DNA from: an uncultured Clostridia bacterium
GTDB lineage: Bacteria > Bacillota > Clostridia > UBA1381
NCBI GenBank assembly: GCA_944391225.1
Contig: CALXSS010000010.1
Coordinates: forward strand, 1 to 44,106
Direction of reading: 5' to 3'
Length of the DNA: 44,106 nucleotides
Below the pieces are notes generated by a model, which was not told where the DNA came from, made no database searches, and was given only the letters and a program-made list of their open reading frames with translations. The translations under genes and the position numbers were made by a program. Every line of letters starts with the position of its first letter. Positions within the stretch are counted from its first letter, which is position 1. Positions 17,111 to 25,394 of the stretch are shown here, piece after piece.

Positions 17111-17136
17111 AATGCAGCTACTGAATGCAGCTACTG
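17111..17136. repeat. 13-bp perfect tandem duplication
   Basis: AATGCAGCTACTG occurs twice in direct succession in the intergenic region. Probably a replication-slippage duplication. Apart from this and the promoter, the stretch 16912-17325 holds nothing recognisable. Confidence 0.8.
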
Positions 17137-17171
17137 ATCGTTTATATTCACAAAAATATCTGTAATATGTA

Positions 17172-17200
17172 TTGAATTTTTGTTTGTTTTAATATATAAT
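17172..17200 (+). promoter_or_regulatory. promoter of the Enzyme I N-domain gene
   Basis: TTGAAT (17172-17177), 17-bp spacer, TATAAT (17195-17200), leaving a leader of about 120 nt in which I see no known riboswitch. Confidence 0.65.
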
Positions 17201-17325
17201 ATATGTTAGCATATGAATGGTTATATATTATTTTCCAAATCGGAGAGAATTAATACCGGATAATCGATCATGATCTATTAGTTTTTCAAATGTCTATATC
17301 TATCATAAGGGGGTAGCTCATTATT

Positions 17326-18054
17326 ATGAAAAAAATACACGGAACTGCATTGGGCGGAGGCTCTGCTGCCGGAAAGCTATACATATTCCGGCATGATGAA
17401 TGTCCTGTAAGGCGATATCATATAGAAAATTCAGCCGAGGAAATAAAGCGGTTTGAGGACGCGCGAGCGGCTGCCCGTGACGAGCTTTCAAGACTATTCA
17501 AGAAAACAGCGCGCGAAATAAATGAGTATGAGGCACGTATTTTCAGCACCCAAAAAATAATGCTGTTTGACTCATCATTTACAGAATCGGTATATGACAT
17601 CATATCCGATCAGATGATAAACGCAGAAGTAGCTGTGGCACAGACAAGCGAAAAACTGATACAGATAGTGAGCGAGGCAGATGATGGATACATAGCGTCA
17701 CGCAGTTATGACATAAGGGATATTTCAGAGCGAGTAATAAGGATCCTTCTGGGTATCCACAACAGCGAAATTCTTTCCAACGAGCCGGTAATAATAGCCG
17801 CTCACGACCTGCCCCCGAGCGATATAGTACGATTTGAACGTGAAATGATACTCGGGATAGCTATAGAAGAAGGGTCAGAAAACTCTCATGCCTCGCTCCT
17901 TGCAAGATCAATGGGTTTCCCTGCTGTAATACGCACCGGAGCAATGCTTGATGAGCTTATTCATGGCTCTCACGCAATAATTGACGGTGATAATGGCGTG
18001 CTTATTGACGAACCGGATCCCGAGACAAGATCATTGTACAAATATATTTACTAA
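17326..18054 (+). CDS. stand-alone PTS Enzyme I N-terminal half
   Basis: A 242-residue protein matching only the N-terminal half of PEP:sugar phosphotransferase Enzyme I (full length about 575). It has the start KKIHGTALGGGSAAGKLYI, the helical region where EI binds HPr (about 35-145), and the swivelling phosphohistidine domain with the active-site block SENSHASLLARSMGFPA; the His is residue 188, close to His189 of E. coli EI. It stops after DGDNGVLIDEPDPET, exactly where the PEP-binding barrel would begin, and a terminator follows, so this is a complete short gene rather than a broken one. It could exchange phosphate with HPr but not take it from PEP alone. Role unknown. Confidence 0.75.
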   Translation: MKKIHGTALGGGSAAGKLYIFRHDECPVRRYHIENSAEEIKRFEDARAAARDELSRLFKKTAREINEYEARIFSTQKIMLFDSSFTESVYDIISDQMINAEVAVAQTSEKLIQIVSEADDGYIASRSYDIRDISERVIRILLGIHNSEILSNEPVIIAAHDLPPSDIVRFEREMILGIAIEEGSENSHASLLARSMGFPAVIRTGAMLDELIHGSHAIIDGDNGVLIDEPDPETRSLYKYIY

Positions 18055-18083
18055 ACGGCGTATTTCTTGAAAAACGCCGTTTT
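18054..18083 (+). terminator. intrinsic terminator
   Basis: Stem AAACGGCGT / ACGCCGTTT with a 12-base loop and a T-rich tail, starting at the stop codon of the Enzyme I N-domain gene. Confidence 0.8.
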
Positions 18084-18086
18084 CTC

Positions 18087-18116
18087 TTGACTAATGCTCT
18101 GTGAATGTGTTATAAT
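18087..18116 (+). promoter_or_regulatory. promoter of the RNase J gene
   Basis: TTGACT (18087-18092), 18-bp spacer, TATAAT (18111-18116). It opens a leader of about 140 nt with nested GCCG...CGGC and GGC...GCC pairings near 18135-18172. Confidence 0.7.
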
Positions 18117-18266
18117 AATAGTATTGAATTACCGTGCCGGACAAGGCAGGATACTTTGTTGAGCCGAACGGCTTTACACGTTTTCAGTTTTATTTTGCAT
18201 AAATATGGCAGGTTTTTTGGTTATTAATTTTAGAACATTCTACACTATACAGACAAGGAGGACATA

Positions 18267-19934
18267 ATGGCAAAAACTAAAAAGCTGAGGATCATACCCA
18301 TAGGCGGTCTTGATGAGATCGGAAAAAACCTGACCGCCTTTGAATACGGGAATGAGATCGTTATTGTTGACTGCGGTATGGCTTTCCCGGACGATGATAT
18401 GCCCGGAGTTGATATGGTCATAAACGATATAACCTATCTCGTAAAAAACAGTCAGAAGATACAGGGTATTTTTCTCACTCACGGTCATGAGGATCATATA
18501 GGGGGTCTGCCCTATTTTCTTAAGGAAATAAACGTTCCCGTATACGGAACAAGACTTACTCTCGGACTTGTTGAGCATAAGCTTAAAGAGCATAACATGC
18601 TCTCAAGCGTTAAGCTTGTAAGAATGCGCGCAGGACAGACTGCAGAGGCAGGCAGCAACTTTACTGTTGAATTTATAACAACTAACCACTCAATTGCCGA
18701 TTCGGTAGCGCTCGCTATCAAAACGCCTGTTGGCACAATAGTGCACATGGGAGACTGGAAAATCGATTCTACTCCAATAGTCGGAGACATGATAGATTTG
18801 ACAAGATTCGGCGAGCTTGGCAAAGAAGGTGTGCTGGCGTTGATGTCTGACTCAACAAACGTTGAACGTCCGGGCTATGCTATGAGCGAAAAATCCGTTG
18901 GAGATAAATTTGACAGCATATTCAGCGGCTGTGACAAGCGTATAATCATAGCTACTTTCGCATCAAATGTGCACAGAGTTCAGCAGATAATTGATGCCGC
19001 CGCAAAAAACGGCAGAAAGGTGGCTGTTTCAGGCAGAAGCATGGAAAATATAGTTGAGATATCCATTCTTCTTGGCTATATGAAGATACCTGAGGGTGTG
19101 CTTATCAATCTCGATAACATAAAAAAATACAGACCTAATCAGGTCGTTATAATAACAACAGGCTCTCAGGGCGAACCGATGAGCGCGCTTACAAGAATGG
19201 CATTTTCTGATCACAGGAAAGTCGAGGTCACAAAGGACGATCTTATCATAATATCCGCCTCGCCTATCCCCGGAAACGAAAAATCAGTTTCAAACGTTAT
19301 AAACGAGCTGTTCAAGATAGGCGCGGAGGTAATATATAAGTCACTTATGGACGTACATGTATCAGGTCACGCCTGTCAGGAGGAGCTTAAGCTTATAATT
19401 TCACTCGTAAAGCCGAAGTTCTTTATACCGGTGCACGGCGAGCATCGCCATCTTGTGCTGCATAAGCGTCTTGCCGAAAAGGTCGGTATTCCGCCTGAAA
19501 GGTCGTTTGTGTTGAGCAACGGCTCAGTTCTTGAGATGGACAGCTCCTCCGCAAAAATCAACGGGACCATCCCTGCCGGACAGGTGCTTGTTGATGGTCT
19601 TGGCGTGGGCGATGTGGGCAATATAGTCCTCCGCGACAGAAAACATCTTGCAGAGGACGGTCTTATTATCGTCGTTGTAACAATAGCTCAGGAAAACAGA
19701 CAGATGGTATCACGCCCTGACGTTATATCCCGCGGCTTTGTATACGTTCGTGAGGCAGAACGCCTTATAGACGGGGTAAAGGATATTTCTGCTGAGGCTG
19801 TTGAAGATTGTCTTTCAAAGCGCAGCGTCGATTGGGCTATGATGAAAAGCAATATAAAATCCAGTGTTGCAAAATATATATATGACAAGACCAAACGTAA
19901 CCCAATGATACTTCCGATCATTGAAGAAGTTTGA
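18267..19934 (+). CDS. rnj: ribonuclease J
   Basis: A 555-residue RNase J, the metallo-beta-lactamase-fold 5'-3' exonuclease and endonuclease that drives mRNA decay and rRNA processing in Firmicutes. The zinc motif HGHEDH is at 72-77, with further ligands in TTNHSIADS and near the HVSGHA block, a beta-CASP domain in the middle, and the C-terminal domain with ISRGFVYVRE. Length is standard. The start codon follows AAGGAGG. Only one RNase J is seen here, so whether it is J1 or J2 cannot be said. It has its own promoter and terminator. Confidence 0.96.
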   Translation: MAKTKKLRIIPIGGLDEIGKNLTAFEYGNEIVIVDCGMAFPDDDMPGVDMVINDITYLVKNSQKIQGIFLTHGHEDHIGGLPYFLKEINVPVYGTRLTLGLVEHKLKEHNMLSSVKLVRMRAGQTAEAGSNFTVEFITTNHSIADSVALAIKTPVGTIVHMGDWKIDSTPIVGDMIDLTRFGELGKEGVLALMSDSTNVERPGYAMSEKSVGDKFDSIFSGCDKRIIIATFASNVHRVQQIIDAAAKNGRKVAVSGRSMENIVEISILLGYMKIPEGVLINLDNIKKYRPNQVVIITTGSQGEPMSALTRMAFSDHRKVEVTKDDLIIISASPIPGNEKSVSNVINELFKIGAEVIYKSLMDVHVSGHACQEELKLIISLVKPKFFIPVHGEHRHLVLHKRLAEKVGIPPERSFVLSNGSVLEMDSSSAKINGTIPAGQVLVDGLGVGDVGNIVLRDRKHLAEDGLIIVVVTIAQENRQMVSRPDVISRGFVYVREAERLIDGVKDISAEAVEDCLSKRSVDWAMMKSNIKSSVAKYIYDKTKRNPMILPIIEEV

Positions 19935-19940
19935 CAATCC

Positions 19941-19978
19941 AAAAAAACCGCCCTTTCTCACGAAAGAGCGGTTTTTTA
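19941..19978 (+). terminator. intrinsic terminator after RNase J
   Basis: Stem AAAAAACCGCCCTTT / AAAGAGCGGTTTTTT with one mismatch and a short loop, 6 bp past the stop codon. Confidence 0.85.
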
Positions 19979-20045
19979 AGGTTCTATAATAAACATTTGA
20001 GATTGCATATCTGTTATACAGGCAATTGATAGCTTTCCGATTCTT

Positions 20046-20112
20046 GTAGGGGCAGATATTATCTGCCCGCATCCCCACCGCGCTAATGACTGGCGGATAC
20101 TATCCGCCCCTA
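20046..20112. repeat. REP-like palindromic intergenic element
   Basis: Two palindromes, GGGCAGATATTATCTGCCC (20050-20068) and GGCGGATACTATCCGCC (20092-20108), flank a short C-rich spacer. The outer ends TAGGGGCAGATA and TATCCGCCCCTA are also inverted with one mismatch. This composition is like dispersed intergenic repeats known from clostridial genomes. No transposase is present, so any mobility would be in trans. Confidence 0.6.
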
Positions 20113-20144
20113 TAACCACAACGTTTTAATATGAACCTTTTTTA

Positions 20145-21362
20145 TTACTCTGCAATATCATTGAGCAGCTCACAATAATCACTGAAGGTAGTTGTGAACA
20201 CATAGTTCACCACCGCCAGCTCATCAGGGCTGTAACGCTCGACCTCTTTTGTAAGAGATCCCTTAAATGAACGAGGATCTATAAGAACTACCTTTTCATA
20301 GTTATTTACAAGCCATGGCACAAGCGCATTTGCATAAGAATCCTTTATTATCATTATCGTTTTACCGTCTTTTATCTTATTGTTCGTTATCTCAATAATA
20401 GGCTGATCGCCGCCAAGGAAAAACAAATACCCATCCTTGGTGCTGTCAAATATAGGCGCGTCCTGACCATATTCAAGCTCTGAGCCGTCATCATACACCA
20501 CGCGCATTACCAGCTCAAAATCGCCCTCGCTCTCCACATCATAATAGTAAAGCTTTTCAGGCTCCGGATCCTCCATATCGGATTTAGCCTTCAGATAAAG
20601 AGTGCCGTAAAAATCCTCGCCCTGCTTCAGCTCAAAATCATTCTTATCTACCGGGTTCATACCTGTCTTTTCCATCAGCGCCTCGTAGCCGCAGTATGCT
20701 CCGTCCATGGTCCAGTGATGATCCATCTTAAAATACAGCCCATCCTCCGAATCCTCCGGGCGCGACTCCTCCGCCGCCTTGAGCCTGCCGTATGCGTCTA
20801 CCGCAGTTATTGACGCGCTTAGCATAGAATCTATATCCTCAATGCACTGCTCCTGTGAATCCTGAGCATTCCTATATATCGGCTTTGCAAATTCAAGCTG
20901 AGTGGGTACAAGCATTGAATACATCTTTACATTATCCGGCAGAACTGATCTTATATTATTCAAAGCCTCGGCATACTTTTTTTCTATCTCAGGCTTTTTT
21001 GAGAACATCTCCATCACCCTGCCGTTGAGGAGCATAAGACCGGTCTCAAGAGTTTCATCGGTACCTATGTCTGACGTTGATGATATGACCTTTCCTACAA
21101 GCTTCGGAGTAAACCCGAAATACGATTTAATATCATCGGACAAAGCAGTCAGCTGTCCTCTAAAACCCACATTATCGTTAACATAGCTGTCAAAACCTGA
21201 GGCAAATTCTCCGCTTATAAGCGTTTCAGCGCTCAGCTCAGGCAGCTCTGCCGCCTCGCGGTTCTCTGCCTCTATGCTTGCGGTATCAGCAGGGCTGAAA
21301 AATATATACACAGACGCGGCAAGCAGGAGCAAAAACGTTATTGTAACAAAATATTTACGCAT
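20145..21362 (-). CDS. DHHW-family protein (AlgJ/AlgX-like)
   Basis: A 405-residue exported protein with an N-terminal membrane anchor (residues 5-23) and the family motif DHHWTMDGAYCGYEALM, where Asp and His form an SGNH-hydrolase-like catalytic pair. A later IIKDSYANALVPWL block supplies the Ser-containing strand. In alginate and wall-polymer systems such proteins work with an MBOAT transferase to O-acetylate an extracellular polysaccharide. It begins 16 bp after the MBOAT gene ends, with its own GGGAGGAA ribosome site, so the two form one operon. The polymer modified is unknown. Confidence 0.85.
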   Translation of the reverse strand: MRKYFVTITFLLLLAASVYIFFSPADTASIEAENREAAELPELSAETLISGEFASGFDSYVNDNVGFRGQLTALSDDIKSYFGFTPKLVGKVISSTSDIGTDETLETGLMLLNGRVMEMFSKKPEIEKKYAEALNNIRSVLPDNVKMYSMLVPTQLEFAKPIYRNAQDSQEQCIEDIDSMLSASITAVDAYGRLKAAEESRPEDSEDGLYFKMDHHWTMDGAYCGYEALMEKTGMNPVDKNDFELKQGEDFYGTLYLKAKSDMEDPEPEKLYYYDVESEGDFELVMRVVYDDGSELEYGQDAPIFDSTKDGYLFFLGGDQPIIEITNNKIKDGKTIMIIKDSYANALVPWLVNNYEKVVLIDPRSFKGSLTKEVERYSPDELAVVNYVFTTTFSDYCELLNDIAE

Positions 21363-21378
21363 AATATTCCTCCCTGCC

Positions 21379-22761
21379 TCAGAATCTGAAATATAAGAAC
21401 GGGTTTGAGGTTGCTCCGGTCAAAGCCGCAATACAGCCTACAAACATAGCCGCCATGATAATACACTCTAAAAATACTCCAACATACTTTATTGACGTTA
21501 TATACTCATATATAGCGCGCGGCAAAGGCGTTGATACAAGTATACACGCCGCCAAAAGCCACGCGTTTGCGCACAGCGCGGATATAGTCGTTATATCGTA
21601 TGCCTGGCAGCCATACCCCACCAGATAACCAAAAAATGTTTTAAGCTCATTAAAATCGGTAAAATAGAATATTCCCCAACCGACCACAACCACGAGCATG
21701 GTAGTTATATTTGAAAGCACGGGGATCTTTGCCCACCACTTAAAGAACAGCTTTTCTATTAGCAGCAGCACGCCATAATACAGACCCCAGATAACAAAGT
21801 TCCACGATGCGCCATGCCAAAGCCCCGTAAGCGCCCAGACTATCAGCAGATTTCTTGCCCACCATTTTCTGTTTCCGCCCAAAGGTATATATACATAATC
21901 ACGGAAAAAGCCGCTCAACGTCATATGCCATCTGCGCCAGAACTCGGTTACCGATCTTGATATATACGGATAATTAAAGTTCTCAGGAAAATGGAATCCG
22001 AGCATTCTTCCCATACCTATCGCCATATCCGAATATCCCGAAAAGTCAAAATATAGCTGAAAGGTATAGAATATTATGCCAAGCCACGCCGATCCGGCTG
22101 TAGCGTGCGTTGCGCTGCCAAGCAGCAGATCCTTTGCCTCACCGCAATAGTTGGCAAGAAAAACTTTCTTGCTAAGTCCCATAACAAACTGACGCGAACC
22201 GTCAGCAAAATCGTTAAGTCTTACATTTCTTTTTTCAAGGCTCTTTTCCACCTGCGAATATCTTACTATCGGTCCGGCTATCAGCTGGGGGAACATGGAT
22301 ACAAAGGTGATAAATTTTAAATATGACCTCTGTACTCCGGTGTCCTTTCTATATACATCTACTACATATGATAATATCTGGAATGTATAAAACGATATTC
22401 CCAGCGGCAGACCTATCTCCGGTACGGGGAAAGATGACCGAAAAACCAAATTGGCGCTCTCTGTAAGAAAAGCAGCATATTTGAATATACCTATCATTAT
22501 TATATCAAATGCCACCGCTATTCCCAGTATCAGCTTAGACTGCCATCTACCTTGAAATTTATCTATCCCTATTGCCAGCAAAAAGTTTATAAACGACGCC
22601 GCAATAAGCAGTATCAGAAAAGACGGCTCGCCCCACGCGTAAAATATAAGCGATGAAACAGCGAGAACCGCATTTTTATATGTGATGTTTTTCGACAGAT
22701 AATACAAAAGCAAAACCGCCGGCAAAAACACACACAAGAATGTCAGGCTTGAAAAAACCAT
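21379..22761 (-). CDS. MBOAT O-acyltransferase (AlgI/DltB-like)
   Basis: A 460-residue polytopic membrane protein of the MBOAT family. It has SFYTFQILSYVVDVYR, the conserved FWRRWHMTLSGFFRDYVYIPLGGNR-type block (split by my reading near residues 270-295), and the catalytic His in LTGLWHGASWNFVIWG. It moves an acyl group across the membrane for O-acylation of a surface polymer together with the DHHW protein downstream. The start at 22761 is chosen because AGGAGG lies 7 bases upstream; an earlier in-frame start has no ribosome site. Donor and polymer are unknown. Confidence 0.9.
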   Translation of the reverse strand: MVFSSLTFLCVFLPAVLLLYYLSKNITYKNAVLAVSSLIFYAWGEPSFLILLIAASFINFLLAIGIDKFQGRWQSKLILGIAVAFDIIMIGIFKYAAFLTESANLVFRSSFPVPEIGLPLGISFYTFQILSYVVDVYRKDTGVQRSYLKFITFVSMFPQLIAGPIVRYSQVEKSLEKRNVRLNDFADGSRQFVMGLSKKVFLANYCGEAKDLLLGSATHATAGSAWLGIIFYTFQLYFDFSGYSDMAIGMGRMLGFHFPENFNYPYISRSVTEFWRRWHMTLSGFFRDYVYIPLGGNRKWWARNLLIVWALTGLWHGASWNFVIWGLYYGVLLLIEKLFFKWWAKIPVLSNITTMLVVVVGWGIFYFTDFNELKTFFGYLVGYGCQAYDITTISALCANAWLLAACILVSTPLPRAIYEYITSIKYVGVFLECIIMAAMFVGCIAALTGATSNPFLYFRF

Positions 22762-22865
22762 CGCTTGTCCTCCTATTAATTGCTTGATAAGCGGCAGAAA
22801 AATCAACGCCCCTTATCATATTATTTTAGAATAAACCGAATCCAGCGGCGTTAAAACCGTTATAT

Positions 22866-23735
22866 TTATAGATCCTCTATCTCAGCCGGAGTTTCAAGCG
22901 TTATATTACCTATTTTACAGCCCCTAAGCTCGTCAAGCACCATATTCGCAGCACGCTCCATATCGACCTCGCCGCCGCTTATAACAAATCCGCGCCGCCT
23001 ACCGATGAGCTCCAATATCTCATAACCCTGGAGAGCTGATATATCATCCTTTATCTTATACCGCGCGCAAAGCTCCTCCCTGTAATTATCGCGCAGATAC
23101 TCGCACAGGGAATATGACAGCAATTCAGTGTTAATTATCTCATCCTTTATAGCTCCTGTAAACGCCAGCTTTTCAGCCAATCTCTGATCCTCAAATTTAG
23201 GAGGCAGTATTCCCGGTGTGTCCAAAAGCTCCGCATCTCCTTTTATACGCATCCACTGCTTACCCTTTGTAACTCCCGGTCTGTCGCCTGTTTTTGTACC
23301 GGCTCTACCCGTAAGCCTGTTTATAAGACTTGATTTTCCGACATTTGGTATGCCTGCCATCATAAGCTTGAGAGTTCTGGTCCTGCCCTTTTGCGCGTCG
23401 CGCTCAATACGCTCACGCACAAGCTCCCGTGCCTCAGACAGAACCTTGTTTATTCCCTGTCCTGTTGTGCAGCTTATAGGTATCACCTTTATTCCGCGGG
23501 CACGATACCACTCTATCCACTGATTTGTTCTATCCTTATCCGCCAGATCCGCCTTGTTCATAACAAGCAGACGAGGCTTGTTTTTCAGTATATCATCAAA
23601 ATTCGGGTTTCTTCCCGAGTATGGCACACGGGCGTCGAGTATCTCGACCACAACGTCTATCATCTTAAGATTATCCTCAATAAGACGTCGCGTTTTCGCC
23701 ATATGCCCCGGATACCACTGTAATGTATTCTGCAT
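22866..23735 (-). CDS. rbgA: ribosome biogenesis GTPase RbgA (YlqF)
   Basis: A 289-residue circularly permuted GTPase required for late 50S assembly in Gram-positives. The order of motifs is permuted: G4 NKAD at 60-63, then the P-loop GIPNVGKS at 128-135, then G3 DTPG at 172-175, followed by the helical C-terminal RNA-binding domain. The start MQNTLQWYPGHMAKT is typical. It lies after lepB on the same strand, reproducing the rplS-lepB-ylqF order of many Firmicutes, although a terminator separates it from lepB. The MBOAT gene starts about 100 bp downstream. Confidence 0.95.
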   Translation of the reverse strand: MQNTLQWYPGHMAKTRRLIEDNLKMIDVVVEILDARVPYSGRNPNFDDILKNKPRLLVMNKADLADKDRTNQWIEWYRARGIKVIPISCTTGQGINKVLSEARELVRERIERDAQKGRTRTLKLMMAGIPNVGKSSLINRLTGRAGTKTGDRPGVTKGKQWMRIKGDAELLDTPGILPPKFEDQRLAEKLAFTGAIKDEIINTELLSYSLCEYLRDNYREELCARYKIKDDISALQGYEILELIGRRRGFVISGGEVDMERAANMVLDELRGCKIGNITLETPAEIEDL

Positions 23736-23762
23736 TCAAATTCTCCTGTTATTATATCGTTA

Positions 23763-23806
23763 AAAAAGACCGCCACATTAAATGATCTTCAGATAATTAA
23801 TGCGGC
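23763..23806 (-). terminator. terminator after lepB
   Basis: Minus strand GCCGCATTAA / TTAATGTGGC stem (one G-U pair), then a T-run. It sits between lepB and rbgA. Confidence 0.7.
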
Positions 23807-23816
23807 AGCCCTTGTA

Positions 23817-24560
23817 TTACTCCGTTTTGCCTATTGAATTAAATGGGAATATTCTAAGCACTGATTTTCCCAGCACAGCCTCATCCTCGACCTGTCCGAG
23901 ACTTGATGAACGGCTGTCGAGTGAATGACCTCTGTTATCTCCCATGACAAATACACAGCCCTCGTCTACCACTACCGGATATTCTACTGTTGAATCTATG
24001 GAATAGGTCTCGCCGCTGTAATAAGGCTCATCGAGCAGCTCGTCATCTACATAAACCTTTCCGTCACGCAGATCCACCGTCTGACCCTCTGTAGCTATTA
24101 CTCGTTTTACAAAATAGACCTTTTTCACATCCTCCGGCAATGAGAAACTAAGCTTGAGCTTATCAAACCATGAAAGCTCCTCCTTGCCCTCCTGCGCCGC
24201 CACGGTATCATAATACATTTCACGCTTATGATATGTGCTGTCAAGGATTATAATATCTCCCTGCTCCGGCTCATAGCCAAGCTTTGTAACTATAAGCCTG
24301 TCATTGTCATTAAGCGTAGGATACATGCTTAATCCGTCTACCTTTACCACATCAAAGAATACCCCTTTGATTATAAACGCTATAACTATCGCAATAGCTA
24401 TTGAATATACCCACTCGAATATCTCTCTGCCGATGCTTTTCTTTTTGACCTTTTCGTCCACGATCTCACCGGAGCTTTTTTTCTCTGCCGGCTTCTCGCC
24501 CTCTCTGTCCATATCGTCATCAAATCCATTCTCTAATTCTCTGTTGTTTTCTTCTGACAT
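23817..24560 (-). CDS. lepB: signal peptidase I
   Basis: A 247-residue type I signal peptidase that cleaves signal peptides outside the membrane, including those of the SLH proteins here. An acidic/basic cytoplasmic tail (1-48) precedes one membrane segment (about 50-66). The catalytic Ser78 is in GLSMYPTL and the general-base Lys152 in YFVKRVIA. Box E is seen as VFVMGDNRGHSLDSR. The tail is longer than in Bacillus SipS. It sits between rplS and rbgA. Ribosome site GGAGG. Confidence 0.95.
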   Translation of the reverse strand: MSEENNRELENGFDDDMDREGEKPAEKKSSGEIVDEKVKKKSIGREIFEWVYSIAIAIVIAFIIKGVFFDVVKVDGLSMYPTLNDNDRLIVTKLGYEPEQGDIIILDSTYHKREMYYDTVAAQEGKEELSWFDKLKLSFSLPEDVKKVYFVKRVIATEGQTVDLRDGKVYVDDELLDEPYYSGETYSIDSTVEYPVVVDEGCVFVMGDNRGHSLDSRSSSLGQVEDEAVLGKSVLRIFPFNSIGKTE

Positions 24561-24698
24561 AAAACCACCTCCGAGTTACAAAAAAAGAGCATCGCTGCTC
24601 CCAAAATAGTGCGGCTCATGACCGCATTTGTTTGTTTATAGTTTACAGCGTATTGATAACGCATTGTTTTCTTTTTTGATCTTGAAAAGAAATCTCTG

Positions 24699-24735
24699 AG
24701 ACTGCAGCGGAATATATCCTTCCCGCCGCAGTCTC
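24699..24735 (-). terminator. terminator after rplS
   Basis: GAGACTGC(A)GCGG / CCGC(C)GCAGTCTC stem. On the minus strand a T-containing stretch follows. The spacer up to lepB (24561-24698) shows only a small additional GAGCA/TGCTC hairpin. Confidence 0.6.
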
Positions 24736-24755
24736 CTGAGCAATCGGTTGCCCGA

Positions 24756-25106
24756 TCAGATCTTTTCCTTAACCTTTGCAGCCTTACCTACTCTGTCGCG
24801 GAGATAGAACAGCTTAGCACGGCGAACCTTACCGTGTCTTACAACCTCTACCTTTTCAACATTAGGTGAGTTTACCGGCCATGTCTTTTCTACGCCTACG
24901 CCGTATGAAATACGTCTTGCTGTGAATGTTCTGCCGATACCTGCGCCCTGAACCTTGATGATTGTTCCTTCAAACATCTGAGTTCTTGTTCTTGAACCTT
25001 CCACTATCTTCTGATAAACCTTAACAGTATCGCCGACTTTAAGCTCCGGAAGGTCTGTTCTAATCTGGTCTTTTGTGATTGAATCAAGAATTGCTTTTGT
25101 GTTCAT
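24756..25106 (-). CDS. rplS: 50S ribosomal protein L19
   Basis: A 116-residue L19, which lies at the interface of the two ribosomal subunits. It contains [40 protein letters not shown] and the C-terminal [21 protein letters not shown]. The start at 25106 is taken because AAAGGAGG lies 8 bases upstream and the protein begins [10 protein letters not shown]; an upstream in-frame start would run through the leader. First gene of the rplS-lepB-rbgA group. Confidence 0.96.
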   Translation of the reverse strand: MNTKAILDSITKDQIRTDLPELKVGDTVKVYQKIVEGSRTRTQMFEGTIIKVQGAGIGRTFTARRISYGVGVEKTWPVNSPNVEKVEVVRHGKVRRAKLFYLRDRVGKAAKVKEKI

Positions 25107-25130
25107 GATCAAATCCTCCTTTAAAAATCT

Positions 25131-25165
25131 GGATATTCGTGCCGACCACAGGCAGAGGACTATCC
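25131..25165 (-). promoter_or_regulatory. structured leader of rplS (L19-leader type)
   Basis: Minus strand outer stem GGATA/TATCC enclosing CTGCC...GGTCGGCA pairings, immediately before the ribosome site. Position and size fit the ribosomal-protein L19 leader known in Firmicutes. The match is by eye only. Confidence 0.5.
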
Positions 25166-25178
25166 GTAATACCACAAT

Positions 25179-25207
25179 ATTATATCATAGTCATAGACGA
25201 ATTGCAA
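25179..25207 (-). promoter_or_regulatory. promoter of rplS
   Basis: Minus strand TTGCAA (25202-25207), 17-bp spacer, TATAAT (25179-25184). Confidence 0.75.
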
Positions 25208-25290
25208 GTATTTTTTATTGTCTGATTCATAAATTTTCACACAAATAATAACGTATTATTGTGGAAAATGACATGCTGTTCAAAGCTATA

Positions 25291-25312
25291 GTAAACCATA
25301 TTCAAGGTTGAC
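25291..25312. promoter_or_regulatory. biotin operator dyad 1
   Basis: Half-sites GTAAACC (25291-25297) and GGTTGAC (25306-25312), 8 bp apart. The right half contains most of the -35 hexamer of the bio promoter. The half-sites match the BirA-type GTAAACC/GGTTTAC motif, but the spacing is much shorter than the 14-16 bp usual for BirA. Confidence 0.6.
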
Positions 25313-25336
25313 AATTCCGTTTCGCTGTGGTATAAT
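25308..25336 (+). promoter_or_regulatory. promoter of the bio operon
   Basis: TTGACA (25308-25313), 17-bp spacer, TATAAT (25331-25336). Both hexamers are perfect, and they are flanked or overlapped by the two dyads. Confidence 0.85.
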
Positions 25337-25358
25337 GTAAACGTTCACATAGGTTTAC
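25337..25358. promoter_or_regulatory. biotin operator dyad 2
   Basis: Half-sites GTAAACG (25337-25343) and GGTTTAC (25352-25358), again 8 bp apart. It starts directly after the -10 hexamer and covers the likely transcription start. The centre is 46 bp from that of dyad 1. Confidence 0.65.
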
Positions 25359-25394
25359 AATCACCTGGATATTTTGTTTTTGGAGGATATGTGT

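Noticed and set aside
17201..17325. Leader of the Enzyme I N-domain gene considered as a riboswitch
   Set aside because: I could not find the conserved core of any riboswitch class I know, nor a terminator/antiterminator pair.
20046..20112. Considered as a short CRISPR-like or attachment site
   Set aside because: Only two non-identical palindromes, no regular spacer units, no cas genes or integrase nearby.
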